This document shows positions 1-11,434 of a DNA stretch of 64,000 bases, piece by piece. The stretch spans positions 53,545 through 117,544 of the forward strand of contig MEHQ01001029.1 of the NCBI GenBank assembly GCA_008828725.1. Reading direction: 5' to 3'. The notes beneath the pieces are model-generated. The model was given only the letters and a program-made list of their open reading frames with translations, did no database searches and was not told where the DNA came from. Positions within the stretch are counted from its first letter, which is position 1. Every line of letters starts with the position of its first letter. A program made the translations under genes and the position numbers. Source of the DNA: Saccharina japonica. Lineage: Eukaryota; Sar; Phaeophyceae; Laminariales; Laminariaceae.

Positions 1-1782
1 GAAGCGCTAAGTCTGTCGGCATATTCCTGCACAGAAGCAGCGACAACGCCATTGTCAAAGGTGTGGTGGACCGTCCTGGGTTGAGTTTGGATGTTCATGC
101 ATCTCCCCACACGTGCTGATACAGACACGCGGAGAGGCTGTTCACACATACGTATTGATGAGTTTCGAGCTACGATAAAAGGCGGCAAACCAAGTTGTTA
201 TACAGGCGTGGCGAGCTGTGTCGTCATTGTTTAGTCCCAGGTGATGGTGCCTTTCCGATCTAGGCGTATTGGGATTTTGAAGGAAGTCTGCGACTTGGTT
301 CGAGGCGAGACGCGATGCAGTGTTCGAATATGGAACGTGTTATTCTACTCTAGGCTAAGCCTGCAGCTAAGGTTCGCCAACTAAGGTTCCTGGTCGAGGA
401 ACGGCCACGCGTCCTTGAGGAAACAATCCTAGACCGGCGCACGCCGGACGGCTACGTATACGATCCAAACTATTTGAAACGTGAGTTGCGCCGAGACTTG
501 TTTCGACCTGCAGGGTATTATTTGTTTCTCGGCCACCAAAATACACCCGGTAACGAGTGCGCCCCGTGCTTTCTGCGTTGGTGGATATCCATGTTTCAAG
601 GAAACTACGTTCACGATAACGGCGACGCTGGAATGGCGCTGATGGAGGTTTTCGATGCCGTCGTGTCCGACAATATTATCGAGAGCAACAAATACGGCGT
701 CAGGCTGTCCGTGGGAAGCGCCGACAACATCGTATTCGACAACCTCATCAACGACTCCGCCAAGTGAGCCACGTTGTCCGTATCCCGGCAGTGATAAGCA
801 GGTAGGGACTTTTCAGCCATGACGCCCCCCACCCCCCGCGCGCCTGCCGTTCTTTCGCTCAAAGCGCCGCCTCGTCCCAAGGTATATAGGTGTTTGCATG
901 TTTTGGTTCAATAATGTCTGGCCGGTTAAGTTCCTCTGGCGAACAACAGTATGATAGGACGATAAATTTACTGCCGCAGCATGTATAATGCTGCGGTTTA
1001 AGGACTATTACGGAGGACCATAGTAATCAGAACCGAATAGTGTTAGTAAAAATACTGGAATAGGTAGGTTTTTGTATGTCATATAGGTCACATTTACTAT
1101 TTTCCACCGTAGTAGTGCATACACACATAGAAATGTCGGTCGAGTAGAGCGAACCGTTTGGTCGGTGGGCGCAAAAACATGTATTCAGCGTTGTGTTCCG
1201 GGCGAGATCATCTGTGGCGAGGAGCTCGTACAACAAGGCACCACCTCTACCGTGACGACATTGCTCAACGGCCGTGTTTATCCTCCAGTGGGATGCATGC
1301 GTTAGAACATGCTGCGCTCTATCACGTGTCTGGCGCCTTGTTCATCAAGTGGTTCAACACCTACCGATCAGATGCTGGCAAATAGCCGAGCCGTACGCTG
1401 TACACCATGTCGACGTATCGCTGCATTGTCGAATCGTGCTCGTTTCCCGGGTCCCAACAGGTACAACGTGTTCACGTACGAGGGGACTGATGCGCCGTGG
1501 GTAGTGGGATCTGGGCGGCCGCAGGACAACGCCTTCTGGAACAACACCATCATCGGTGGCAGGGAGAGCATCAAACTCACGGTGGCCGACGGCACCCGAT
1601 TCATCAACAACACGTTCGAGGGAGTCAAGGTTATCCGTTTCGAGGACAGCACGGAGACCCTCATGCTGGGCAACACCGGCCTGGAGGAAATCGAGTTGAA
1701 AGTCAACGACGGGTCTTGTTTCAACCGGACTTCGGACGCTGTCTACGGTCCTATTTGCTACGACGGCATCATTTTCCCGTAG
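1..1782 (+). CDS. Mannuronan C5-epimerase, 3' half (partial, 5' end outside window)
   Basis: Three exons are visible: 1-60, 601-763 and 1461-1782 (stop TAG at 1780-1782). Introns 61-600 and 764-1460 both begin GT and end AG. Splicing at 60/601 (phase 1) rebuilds the motif VKGNYVHDNGDAG; splicing at 763/1461 (phase 2) rebuilds DSAKYNVFTYEG. The protein reads as repeated right-handed beta-helix coils: GIFLHRSSDNAIV, then ALMEVFDAVVSDNIIESN, then YGVRLSVGSADNIVFDN, then PQDNAFWNNTIIGG, with a C-terminal tail ending DGIIFP. This coil pattern with Asn ladders is typical of brown algal MC5Es, which epimerise mannuronate to guluronate in cell-wall alginate after secretion. The catalytic DPHD region known for the family would lie upstream, off the window, so activity cannot be judged. 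No frameshift or internal stop is seen, so the part present looks functional. A second MC5E starts 48.5 kb downstream on the same strand. Confidence 0.9.
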
Positions 1783-2147
1783 AGGGCTCGTTTTGGTTAA
1801 TTTCTATGGTATTGTGTTAACTCTTACTGTAGATCAGGGGTTTGTTGCGATGTCTTTTGTGTGTACTTCTCACGTAAGTTCGGACTATTCCAGTAGGACT
1901 AGCACTGCACGGTAGGCCTAGCCGTCTACCTCTTCCAAACACGTGCTTCGAGAAAAAAAACACCAAATCACAACCAGAGGAACAATCCTCTTCCTGACCT
2001 GTTACTCGTAGGGATATATCGAATGGTAGATAGTGTTAAAAACTAAAAACACATTGGTATTCCCGCGATACAATGGGTGGGGAACTCTTCGGGTCAAGAG
2101 CCCCGCCAGACAAACGCCTTTTAGCAAACAATGTGCTACCCCTATCG
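1783..2147. other. Downstream flank of the first MC5E gene
   Basis: Non-coding sequence between the stop codon and the first MITE-A copy. It probably contains the 3' UTR. I see no canonical AATAAA signal and no recognisable repeat. Confidence 0.4.
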
Positions 2148-2408
2148 ACGCGTGCTACGATAGAGGTAGTCCCAGTGACACTTTTTGGCTGAGATGTGTT
2201 CTGAATGACGGAGCTCCTTGACCCAAACATCGTCGGAATCTCATTCTTGCGTTGCAGAATGTATGTTTTATTTTGTACTTAGGCCGTGGGACTGTTCATC
2301 AAGTAGCGCCATTTGTTTTCCTCCAAACTCGCTTTGTTTTGTGAGACATGGTGCACCTCAGAAGAAACGTGGTGTACCTCTACCGTAGCATACGTCTATC
2401 GTAACATG
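2148..2408 (-). mobile_element. MITE-A copy 1
   Basis: Begins GACGCGTGCTACGATAGAGG and ends with a CTCTACCGTAGCATACGTC arm, the imperfect inverted complement. Internal landmarks in reverse order match the other copies: GGAGCTCCTTGACCC, TTTTCCTCCAAACTCG and a gtgcacctca-type end. It is a member of an about 250-bp non-autonomous TIR family described at copy 10. No open reading frame is inside. Confidence 0.65.
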
Positions 2409-4227
2409 CGTCTTAGCTTGTTTTGACGAGAATTAGGATTGGGCGAGATCCACCTGCCAGTTTATTTGTTGTGTGGTTTCGGGAGCAGTTTTTACCCGTT
2501 GCAATAGGATACGATTAAAATCAAATTTACGGCGTCGACCGTGCACTCGTGCACTCGCGCCAGGGTCGGGAGAGAGAGCGAGATGCATGCAGGCTCCGCG
2601 CTCTGTAGTCGAGATTCGGAGCAGTGTGCGGGCGCCAGTTCCACGCTTTAGACGCGAGGTAAAACAATTTTCGTTATCAAAACCTGGCACACAATGACCC
2701 GCACATACGCAGTGCACGACTGTTTTCGAGTCTTGTGTATCAAAAAAATGTTGTAGCTGCGAGCATTGGCTTCGCTTGTTTCGCACATCGTTATCTACGG
2801 ACGGTCCTAGACGTCTTCGAGTATCAATTGTGTCTGATGTCGTGTGCCGGGCCGGGTCGTGATCTGCGTTAAGGTTTGTATCGTGTAATGCTGTAAGGTT
2901 TGGCTCCGGAGTGTTTTTTGTAGATGTGCAAGTACGTACAGCAGGGTGGTATTGCGGTATTGATGGCAGGCTTGATGCCATACTGTCCGGGATCGTGCGG
3001 GTTTAAATGAAACGCCCTAATTTGCGCCCCCCACAGCAGCGGCATGCAATAACTACTCGAATATAACACTATTTGGTATCAGGCTGACCGCGATGGATGG
3101 CAGAAGAGGGTGGCGGCATATCCCGTTCTTTGTTTTAGGGTCAAGGCCTGGCGCTAAGCGACGAAACTGAGTCCCGACCAGCCGCAGACCTTCGAAATGG
3201 TCAACAGACGTTTCCGTAGAAAGAAAACGTCTTTGTTTGGGTAGTGCCATTAACGACACCGCGGCATGTTTACGGCACACGCTCAGGAACGCCCCCGGAC
3301 GGCCACGGCTGTGTTGGCATGGTGTAAGGATATCATTGGCGCTATCGTGTGCCCGAAACGGTCCAGTGGTCGAGGAAACACCTTGTATCTTCGTGAAACA
3401 GCAGGATATTCAGACCGGTGTCGTGAAAAAGCCTGATGTACGATATCGGTGTCGTAAAACGCTTATTTATGACACCGTGGCACGTTCGTGGAACGAGGCC
3501 AAGTGCCAAACCGCGGTTAGGCTGGTTCTTCTGTGATATGATGTGATCTCTTCTCTCAAGATATTGTGCTGGGGACCCTCGCCCAGTGGTGTTGTTTATC
3601 AGCGTTGATGCTCGTGAAGAGGAACAGGTGAAGAGAGTGATGGACGGGACCTGGCGCCTGATGGATGCATCTCGTTGAGCTGAGTGCTAAGACCCCCAAG
3701 AAAAACAAAGTATATCCACTACGTTGTCGTTGGTCGTGTGGGACATTTCTGTCCGATCTATGTTACTGCAGCGGCGATTTGAGAGTGCTGACCCTACTGC
3801 GGTGGAGAAGTACCAATCACTGACGCCCCGTTTGGGTACAAGACAACGTAAAGCTGGGTAATGTATGTGATCACATCAACACTCTAGGAAGGCCGTTCAG
3901 CTGTATAAGTGTCTTGATGCTGTGTCGAACGACAGGTCCGAGCATTGCAGTTCGGATGCACCCCAGGCTTCTTCGTGCGCTGGTGCTGCAAGCGTCATTT
4001 GTTTTAAACGTCTGTTGTTCCTTCCGAAGCCCCTATTAAACGGGTTAAAACGAACAGTTCGGTGGCAGCGTATACCGCGAACGGAACTGAAGGGCGCATC
4101 CTACGGTTCGTAGGGTTTCACCTAACATTTTAGGAGACTCCTCCCTAAAGCCGATGAACGACCCGGCGGATGCTGTAAAAATACGAAATAGTTACGTCAT
4201 ACCTTGTCAGGATGAGGCATTCCTCAT
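2409..4227. other. Intergenic, nothing recognised
   Basis: About 1.8 kb of mixed-composition sequence. The longest open frame (minus strand, 2433-2981) has no family-like motif and an atypical composition, so I do not call it. No clear repeat family member is seen. Confidence 0.3.
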
Positions 4228-4483
4228 GACGCATGCTAAGGTGCGCCGTTACTTTCGCGAGGGTGGTCACTTGAGGAGCTCTCGGCACCTCTCACCCAAA
4301 ACCAGATTATTTTGTAGGAAAACAAGCGTGCTACCGGGTGAAAACTCCCATGGCGTAATCATCCAATGGAAATATCGCCAACACAAAAATGAGAGTCCGA
4401 CGAATTTGGGTTAAGGAGCCCGATCGTTCAAAAAACGATTCAGCTTAAAAGTGCTACCTCTATCGTTGCACGCGTCTTAGCTT
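4228..4483 (+). mobile_element. MITE-A copy 2
   Basis: Starts TGACGCATGCTAAGG and ends GTGCTACCTCTATCGTTGCAC followed by GCGTC. Internal blocks GGTCACTTGAGGAGCTC, CACCCAAAACCAG, CGACGAATTTGGG and TTAAGGAGCCCGATC match the other copies in order. The left arm is more eroded than the right one. Confidence 0.6.
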
Positions 4484-4964
4484 AAGGTACACGTTCCTCG
4501 GCTGAGGGGTGAGCTCCGCACCGTCGGCCTATGGCGTGCTTGCGGGGAAAGCAAGTCACTCACACCTCCACATCCACACTCCTGCACTCAGCAGGAGCCC
4601 GGGGCGAGCATCGCTGTAACACCCGGCTCGGTGGATGGACCCAGATCAATAATAGAGAGAGATAGAGTGTCGTTATATGCGTCGTAGTCGGCGATGTTCC
4701 CAATAGCGGTTACATCTTGCGGTTCACGCAAGAGCATGCATGCCTACGTATCAGTACTAAACCCGTCGATATGCCAGAGGAAGGTCCCCAGACGCCACAG
4801 CACCCCCCCCAAAGTAACCCACAGGCCTGAAAGGACTTGGGGCAACTTGATAAAACAAAAGGAAGGGAAAGACGAATATCCACGGCAAAAACACCAGAAG
4901 TCCTCAAACATTCACCCAAACGAAGTACAAAACATTTACTGCACTGAAATGTGTGGGAGTTCGT

Positions 4965-5510
4965 GGCATCTCCTGTAACCGAGTGGGTCTTAATGGTGTC
5001 TCGTGGCGCTCTAAGGCCACTCACTCTACGGGACCTAGTGGCACCTCAAAGGGGAGTAACAGCTCTTGACGGCAGTTCACAGCAATCCATGGCACTTGTT
5101 GAACCCTGAAGGTATTGGATGAAACCCGATGTGACGATTTCATGACAGTTTCATGGCACCTCTTGGTACTACCTCACTACAATACAAACCCATGCGAACC
5201 CACATGACACTTCCTGAAACCTTATTGAACCTCTGGGCATAGCATGGCACTTACCGCCACCAAATGGCGCCGCATGTTATGACAACCCGTGAACCTTGCC
5301 AAGGCGTTGCACGCAACCTCATGGCCCTTGATGACATATCGTGGCCCCTCGCGGAAGATCATGACCCTCAGTAGCAACTAGTAGGACGCTTATGACACCT
5401 CAGGGAACTTACGGGGGTGCCTCGTGGCGACCCGTGTGAAAATGAGAACAAAATGGAGTATCAGGACACCTCATGGTCAACCCAGGCAGCCTCATGGTCC
5501 ACAAGCATTG
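4965..5510. repeat. Degenerate short-period array (CTCATGGCACCT-like)
   Basis: The sequence keeps returning to variants of CTCATGGCAC, such as CTCGTGGCGCTC, TTCATGGCACCTC, CTCATGGCCC and CTCATGGTCAAC, at irregular spacings of roughly 12-40 bp. It resembles an old minisatellite that has decayed. The same flavour resumes at 6420-6930 on the other side of a transposon insertion, so the two blocks were probably once one. Confidence 0.5.
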
Positions 5511-5614
5511 GGCCTTTCAGATGGCGGTCCGACGGTAACTCGGTTTGCACTCCCGCGGCAACCGGTAGCAGTGCCACGTGCGGAATTACTGTACCCTTGG
5601 AATACCGCTGGCGG

Positions 5615-6315
5615 AGGTGAGCAGCTACGAGGTAGAGGTGCACCACTGTGTTTTTTTACTGAGAGTGGTCAAAACCTAAGGACCTCTGTATCTCACCCAA
5701 CACCTTATTTTGGAGGAAAGAGTTTACGTGTTGTCATACCCGATGAACGGTCCCATGGCTTTAACTAACACGAAAATGAAGTCACGACGATTTTGGGGCT
5801 CCTTAAGGGCGCATATTAACGAGCACAAAATAAATTCAATCTGGAAAAATAAAATTCAAATCCGCTTTTCATTGGTCAACACACGCACCAGCGCCAAAGA
5901 TTAGGATCTTGGGGCATAAAAATTGGTGCTGGTGCGTGTGTTGACCGATGAAAAGCGAATTTGATTTTTTGTTTTCCAAATTGAATTTATTTTATAGTCG
6001 TTAATACCTTAGGGCCTATATTAACGATATAAAATAAATTCAATTTGGAAAAATAAAAAAAAAGTTCGCTTTTCGATTGGTCAACACACGCACCAGCACC
6101 AATATCCCAAGTCTAGATCTGGGATACCCCAGTCATTTGTCTGGTGCGTGTGTTGACCAATGAAAAGCGAATTTGAATGTTATTTTTTTCCAAATTATTT
6201 TATAGTCGTTAATATGGGCCCTTAAGGAGCCCCCCCCCCCGTCATTCCGGAAACGTTTCAGCCAAAATAGCCAAAAAAAAAGGTATACCTCTATCATATA
6301 TAGCACGCATCTCCG
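5615..6315 (+). mobile_element. MITE-A copy 3, split by a foldback element
   Basis: The left part (5615-5800) starts CTACGAGGTAGAGGTGCACC and runs through CCTCTGTATCTCACCC, TTTTGGAGGAAAG, CCGATGAACG and ACGACGATTTTGG. The right part (6227-6315) resumes with GAGCCC..GTCATTCCGGAAAC, TTTCAGCCAAAA and TATACCTCTATCATATATAGCAC. The two halves together form one MITE-A; the middle is the foldback at 5807-6221. Confidence 0.6.
5807..6221. mobile_element. Tandem pair of foldback elements with TTAA borders
   Basis: Two hairpin units of about 200 bp lie side by side. Each has long inverted arms containing ATATTAACG, ATAAAATAAATTCAATTTGG and GGTCAACACACGCACCAGC, plus the complementary arms. The whole block is bordered by TTAA at 5803-5806 and 6222-6225, and the symmetry extends outward as GGGGCTCCTTAAGGGC against its complement. 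There is no coding capacity. The central junction reads GTTAATACCTTAGGGCC. Confidence 0.65.
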
Positions 6316-6419
6316 AGGTCTCTAAGTAATCTAAGCACTCTTTTTTTGCAGTATGGTGGCCGTCCAAGGGCAGAGCTCCATGGTACGCATACGGTGCAGC
6401 CCCCGGGCATGTCCGTCAC

Positions 6420-6930
6420 CTGAAGGCGCGAAAGGACGTGCCATGGAAACAAAAACTTCGTGGCAACTCGTGGGGGACTTCGTGGAGCATGAGGACGCAC
6501 GCACTTGAAGGAAACCTCGGGTCGACTGATATGAACCCATCATGACGATTGCTGGAAATCTCGTAGGACTTCATCAAGCTTCACGGTACTTATAATTCGC
6601 TTTACACCACCCGCTTACTATTGCACTGTACATAAAACCTGATTCCAAGAATAATTCCAGTTGGTGTTTCACAATAGCGGGAGTGCGGTAGTTAATGGGA
6701 TTAAGTGACCGAACCGTTATTCTTGGTGACATGTTTTCGCACATCACGGCAACTCGAGCCACCACAAAGCCCTTCCGTACATATCATTCAATCCCACTCC
6801 AACTCATTTCACCGCGTGGTCCTCACACGAAAACCTGGTGATATCCCGTGGCATCTCGTGTCGTAATGCGTTCCAACCGACGGTCAGTAGCGGCATCTCA
6901 TGGCATACATCATGGCGCACCTCATTCTGT
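6420..6930. repeat. Degenerate CTCATGGCAC-like array, second block
   Basis: Continuation of the array at 4965-5510: AACTCGTGGGGGACTTCGTGG, GATATCCCGTGGCATCTCG, GCATCTCATGGCATACATC and ATGGCGCACCTC. Spacing is irregular and divergence high. It ends at the SINE that starts near 6935. Confidence 0.4.
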
Positions 6931-6934
6931 TGTG

Positions 6935-7128
6935 TTTTGTTTTCCATTCCATTTTTGATATTTGCCCTTTATCTCTCCCTCCTGTTGTAGTCGTAACTTA
7001 GATCCGTGGTCACATAGCAGACTCTTCGCCCCCCTCCTCTCACTACGGTTGGTGCCTTTGGGGTGTTTTCGCAAAAAGACGTAGACCGGCTCTTCCCTCG
7101 TCGACTCGCGTCGAATTCCTCCTATACC
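6935..7128 (-). mobile_element. SINE-A copy, 5'-truncated
   Basis: On the minus strand it contains the family landmarks in order: TCGACGAGGGAAGA, a segment corresponding to the GCGA..AAAAGG block, CCGTAGTGAGAGGAGGG, GACCACGGATCTAAGTTACGAC and GGGAGAGATAAAGGGC. It ends in an A-rich tail near 6935. The tRNA-like head is missing. Confidence 0.6.
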
Positions 7129-8038
7129 CACGCGATAGGCGCTTTCAGCAGTGGGTTTGGTGTGTTGATTGTTTTATGCCAACGATCGCTAGCGCCTACG
7201 ACATGCCTTCCTCGGTAGTCCCTCGAGTCAGATATGTTTTCGGCCAACAATTGCTAAACCCTGGAGCTATTCCCCGCCTCAACGTTCTCCCGCGCCGCGC
7301 AAGCAATGATGTCACCATACCTGCAGGGCGGGGGTGACCACTCTTGACTTTTTGGCGCAGGTCGCGACCAAACCGAGCCCTCCCCCCCCCCCGTTGAAGG
7401 ACGCTGACAGTCCGGATGGCGTTGCTAGATGAATCCAACACCACGTCGCTACGATGCACTCAGCATGAGCGCATGCTACACGTTAGAGGGGTGCAGTTGT
7501 TTGTTTCATGTTTTTGAAGTCCCGGAGCTTGAGGAGGAGCTGTTTGTTTTTTTAAAAGAAAGTATGATAGTGACTACAGTAGGTATGCAACGAATGACAC
7601 GCGACTCAACACTGCAAAACCATTAAATTCAGAGCTGACACCCATTGCAAGGCCTCCTCACAAACGGTTTTCAGTCGAATGCAGCTCAGCCTGCAAGCGG
7701 ATCGCCCAACACCTCACGGCGCTTCGCACTTGGTGCAAGTAATGTCTGCCTGGTCGGTAAAAACCCGACGTGTGCTCCGTCACGGAAAATGTAGGAATGC
7801 GAGGGTATACGGTCATGCGACTGCTGCCGCGTATGGCATGAGCGCCCCCTCCCCTATCCGGCGGTTGTCTATTCCCCCCACAGCGACGGCTGGCATCGAA
7901 AGGGCGAAACTCCAAACAATACATTTCCTCCTTTCGCCACCGGGACCGGCCGCGACTAGTTTCGAAGTCCGGCTGTCAACGCTGGTCTACCCCTCGAGAA
8001 CATGGCGCCACACCCGCTGCTCAGGGTTTGATGCACCC
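7129..8038. other. Intergenic; contains a fragment of repeat family H
   Basis: Around 7780-7855 the string GCGAGGGTATACGGTCATGCGACTG and the following CGTATGGCATGAGCGCC resemble family H seen at 12.3 and 61.3 kb, in the reverse sense. The rest has no motif that I recognise. Open frames here are short or overlap on both strands and are not called. Confidence 0.3.
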
Positions 8039-8282
8039 CGACGGGTGCGACGATAGGGGTAGCACTTTTTGGCTGAAAGTGGAATCTGCACGTTCGGGCT
8101 CTTCAACCCCAAACCGTTGGAGTTTCATTATGGTGCTGCACTATTGTGTTTTTTTACTTGAGCCATCGTATTATTCACCGGGTGACATTTTTTGTTTTCG
8201 TCCGAATTCAGGTTTTGAATGTGTGTGTAGAGCTCCTCAAGTGTCTCCACCCTCAGATGGCACACCTATGCGATGCTTCCAG
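8039..8282 (-). mobile_element. MITE-A copy 4
   Basis: Starts CGACGGGTGCGACGATAGGGG and continues through TTTTTGGCTGAAAGTGG, CCCAAACCGTTGGAG, TTCACCGGGTGACATTTT and GAGCTCCTCAAGTG to an eroded right arm near GGCACACCTATGCG. The order of landmarks is the reverse complement of copy 10. Confidence 0.55.
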
Positions 8283-8398
8283 CGCGGTGACAACGGCTTC
8301 TGCGCCGGCCGTAAAAAACGATCGAGGCCGAGCCTATCGCTGCAGTGGTGAATAACACAGCTGCAAAAGTGTTTTTTCTTTAACCCTTTCCCGCCGCG

Positions 8399-8785
8399 TT
8401 ATTCTACAGTTGGTGTAGGAACAAGCAATGCACTCGCAATGGCCTCGCTAGGCTTGATCCATACCGCATTGCTCCTTGAAAGGGATGCTTGGTCACTGGT
8501 GCTGTAACGAAGGCATCCAAGAGCAACAAATGAGTACTTTCCCCCTCCCATTGAATCTGCGGCGGTGGTCTGGTGCGACGGGCTGTCATGACGGTCTGTC
8601 ATGGCCGCTGCACCAGCAGTACGCGCGATCAAGGCCGAGAAAACGGCTACAAGCACTAAGGACACAGCTGCCATCACGCATGATTCAATCACTCCAACCA
8701 CGGAGTATGCCTTCGCGATCGCTGGGGTTGCACGAGGCAATAGAAACGTCAGTCGCCGTGACGGAAACCGTTTCGGTTGCCTCAA
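8399..8785 (-). CDS. Possible hypothetical ORF with one hydrophobic segment
   Basis: An open frame of 128 codons. It has a basic N-terminus, then a hydrophobic stretch around residues 33-60 (VMAAVSLVLVAVFSALI) that could span a membrane, then a Ser/Thr-rich tail. I do not recognise a family. The opposite strand is also open over part of the span and there is no supporting splice pattern, so this may be chance. Confidence 0.15.
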   Translation of the reverse strand: MRQPKRFPSRRLTFLLPRATPAIAKAYSVVGVIESCVMAAVSLVLVAVFSALIARTAGAAAMTDRHDSPSHQTTAADSMGGGKYSFVALGCLRYSTSDQASLSRSNAVWIKPSEAIASALLVPTPTVE

Positions 8786-10727
8786 CGAGACCTCTGTTAC
8801 CCGTTCAAGTTGGGTAGTTGGATCAGTGACGGTGCGTCACAACGTACACCCTATGAATCGCGCAGTCTTCCATTCCAGATGTCACTGGCGCCAGGTGAAT
8901 TCTTCCAACCACCAGTGTTGGTTGTAATCGGTAGCCTCGGGTGGTCACCTTTCCACCACACCCTGCCTGTACGCTGCAAGAATCCACATTTCCCCTTAGC
9001 TCCGGAATACTACGGCCATCCGGTGTTCTCTCCTTCTACCGTTTGTCACAGGGTGCGTTAACATGGTGTTACTCTAGCGTCCTGGTGACTATCTTGGTGA
9101 CCGCGGTCGCGGGATATTTTCCGACCTAGATCGTATCGTAAGTGGTGCTGATCATGGCGGCACTGGTGGCGTGAGTGGATCTGGTCGTGTTGGACGACGA
9201 AAGATTCCGCTATTTTTCGCCGGATACTATACGGTCATCTACCTCGGAGACCCTCCTCTTATGCCCCTCCTCGATGTTGCGCCGAACACCTGTGGCAGCG
9301 AGTACAGCAGACGTACAATATATGTATGAAGACTGTATCGGGCCGTATCGCGCACGCACATATACACGTCGAACGACTGCCTCCACATCCGCATCCGTAC
9401 ATACACACACACACCCCGCCGCACGTGCACGCCCTTCCTCCATTTCCCAGATAGCTCTTCGTTTCATTGTTTCTCTCCGCCCCTTACCATTGTTTCAACG
9501 GTACCGCCGAGATTTCTCGGTGTCTTGTTGAGAACACCACGAGGTCGCTGCTTCGAAACTGCGTACCTCAGGAGTTTTCTCATTATAAGCTTCTCAAAAA
9601 CTCATGTGGCTGTTGGTGCCCCCCTTATCGCCGATGCCCTTGTTGATTAACCTTTTGAATATGTATCGCTCCATTCCGTTACGTATCGCTGCTCCTGTAT
9701 GATGGGTTGAGACGTGTTATTAGTACTTGGGCGGCGCCGGCCGAGAGTCGCCGCGCTGCCAACGGGTCTGTACAGCAATCCCATGCTCTATTTGGCGTCC
9801 GAGGCTTCCGATCCACAGGTCGTCGTAGGTCATCGGTGGACAGCAGAGCTCCTATCCGCCGTAGTGGAGCGCGGTTGTGGTGGAGTTAACCTGTGGCACA
9901 TCAATCGCTCGGGAAGGGACTTTCGACCCGCAGTCTAACGTAGGAACTGTACCATCAGTCCTTAGCCACAGCAGCAGTACAGTAGTAGCTGCGTATATTG
10001 CTGCTGGCACACTGTGCGTAGCTCGAGGTCGACGTTGAGGCGTTGGCTGCCGCCGTGTAGTATATCGACAGGGTGCGCTTTGTCTTGGGTCGCCGAAGCA
10101 TAGTACAGTCTTCACTTTCGCGAAACCGCGGTACGTCGTATAGCTTCTAGCGTTTTCACTTCCAACACGTCGGTCGTTCCGAGAAACCAGCAGTCCCAGT
10201 CGTAGCCTTGGACAGTAGTCCAGTCTTCTAGCGACCCGTGGTCCTGCAGAACAAACTCTCATCACAGTCCCTGCAGAGCTAATATCATAGCTCGGACTGG
10301 CAGCGTGCCGTGATGCTTGCGCGACATCCACACGCGCGTAATCATGTTGGCAATGGTGATCGTCGAAAAGACAAGCGCTTGATGTTGTTGTTGTTGCTGT
10401 CTGGATTTTCAAAGCGTTGAAGTTGAGAAGTTGTTCGGATATGAAACTCGAGCAGCCATAGATAGACGCGAGCTTGTCTCGAATGTTTCACCGAAGGTCT
10501 CGCTGGTCCACATTTGTGACGAACATGTCGTTGGTCAGGTATACACTCGAAATGAGGGCTTTGATGGAGGGTGCCACTTGTGTAGCCACCGGTTAACGAG
10601 TTTTCGACGATGTCTGCCTTCTTCTCTGATCCTGCCGAGAGTCCAATCGCGATTTCCCATATAGGTATGTGTAGACTGCGACGACACGGGTCGTCTTTTT
10701 CTTCACACTATCAGCATATCTGGCGCT
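8786..10727. other. Intergenic, nothing recognised
   Basis: Moderately GC-rich sequence without repeats that I can match elsewhere in the window. A long minus-strand frame at 9852-10412 (186 codons) is rich in Thr, Arg and Ser, lacks motifs and is not called. Confidence 0.3.
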
Positions 10728-10771
10728 TAGGTACCTTTACCAAGTTTGCGTAGGTACCTTTACCAAGTTTG
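10728..10771. repeat. Short tandem duplication (about 22 bp x 2)
   Basis: The string GTACCTTTACCAAGTTTG appears twice in direct succession, separated by CGTAG. It is a simple local duplication. Confidence 0.8.
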
Positions 10772-11092
10772 GTTACTACGTACATACATATTTCGTTTTT
10801 GAGTGTGCGCTCCTGTCATATAACTCCCTGTCTAACGTGATAACGATTTTTTTTTTGGAGAGTTTTGTAGTTTCCCTTGTGCGGGGTAGATCGTTGATCC
10901 TCCCCCTCTCCCCATTCTCGACCTGCTATGCTTTTACGCGATCGCCCTCGATAGCGCCATCCATACCCCCCTCACACTTTCTTCTTCGACGCGTAGCGCT
11001 CCATGTCGTCTCGGTCGGGTCCGCGTGAACACTGGAGGACTGGTTTATCGCAGTAGGTTCCTGGTTATTTTGTGTAGTCGGTATCGTTTGAC

Positions 11093-11434
11093 GCAGCATG
11101 CTGCGGTAGAGGTGCACCTACTACTCCTGTGCCTTTTCTTTTTCTGAGGCTGGTGACTTGAAGAACTCTAATACCTTACCCACAAACTGGTTTCGGAGGA
11201 AAATACGAGTACGAGTGCTATCATATACACCCGATGGGTAATCCTCCTGTGGCCTACTATTGAATATGGTATTTCATTCGTATTAATAGTAGCAATTGTT
11301 CTACGTACGTATCGAAAAATAATAATGCAACACAAGAAGAGTGGATTTCCGACGATTTTTGGTTATGGAGACGGATCATTCAGAGAACAATTTCAGCCAG
11401 AATAAGGTATACCTCTATTGTCGTAGCACGCGTT
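11093..11434 (+). mobile_element. MITE-A copy 5
   Basis: Starts GCAGCATGCTGCGGTAGAGG and ends ATACCTCTATTGTCGTAGCACGCGT. Internal blocks GTGACTTGAAGAACTC, TTTCGGAGGAAAATACG, CCGACGATTTTTGG and GATCATTCAGAG match other copies. It is about 90 bp longer than copy 10, because extra AT-rich sequence lies in the middle (around 11240-11330). Confidence 0.6.

Noticed and set aside
2433..2981. 182-codon minus-strand ORF
   Set aside because: Unusual Thr/Arg/His-rich composition, no motif, and no splice or promoter support.
9852..10412. 186-codon minus-strand ORF
   Set aside because: Low-information Thr/Ser/Arg composition with no recognisable family. Chance is likely in 64 kb.
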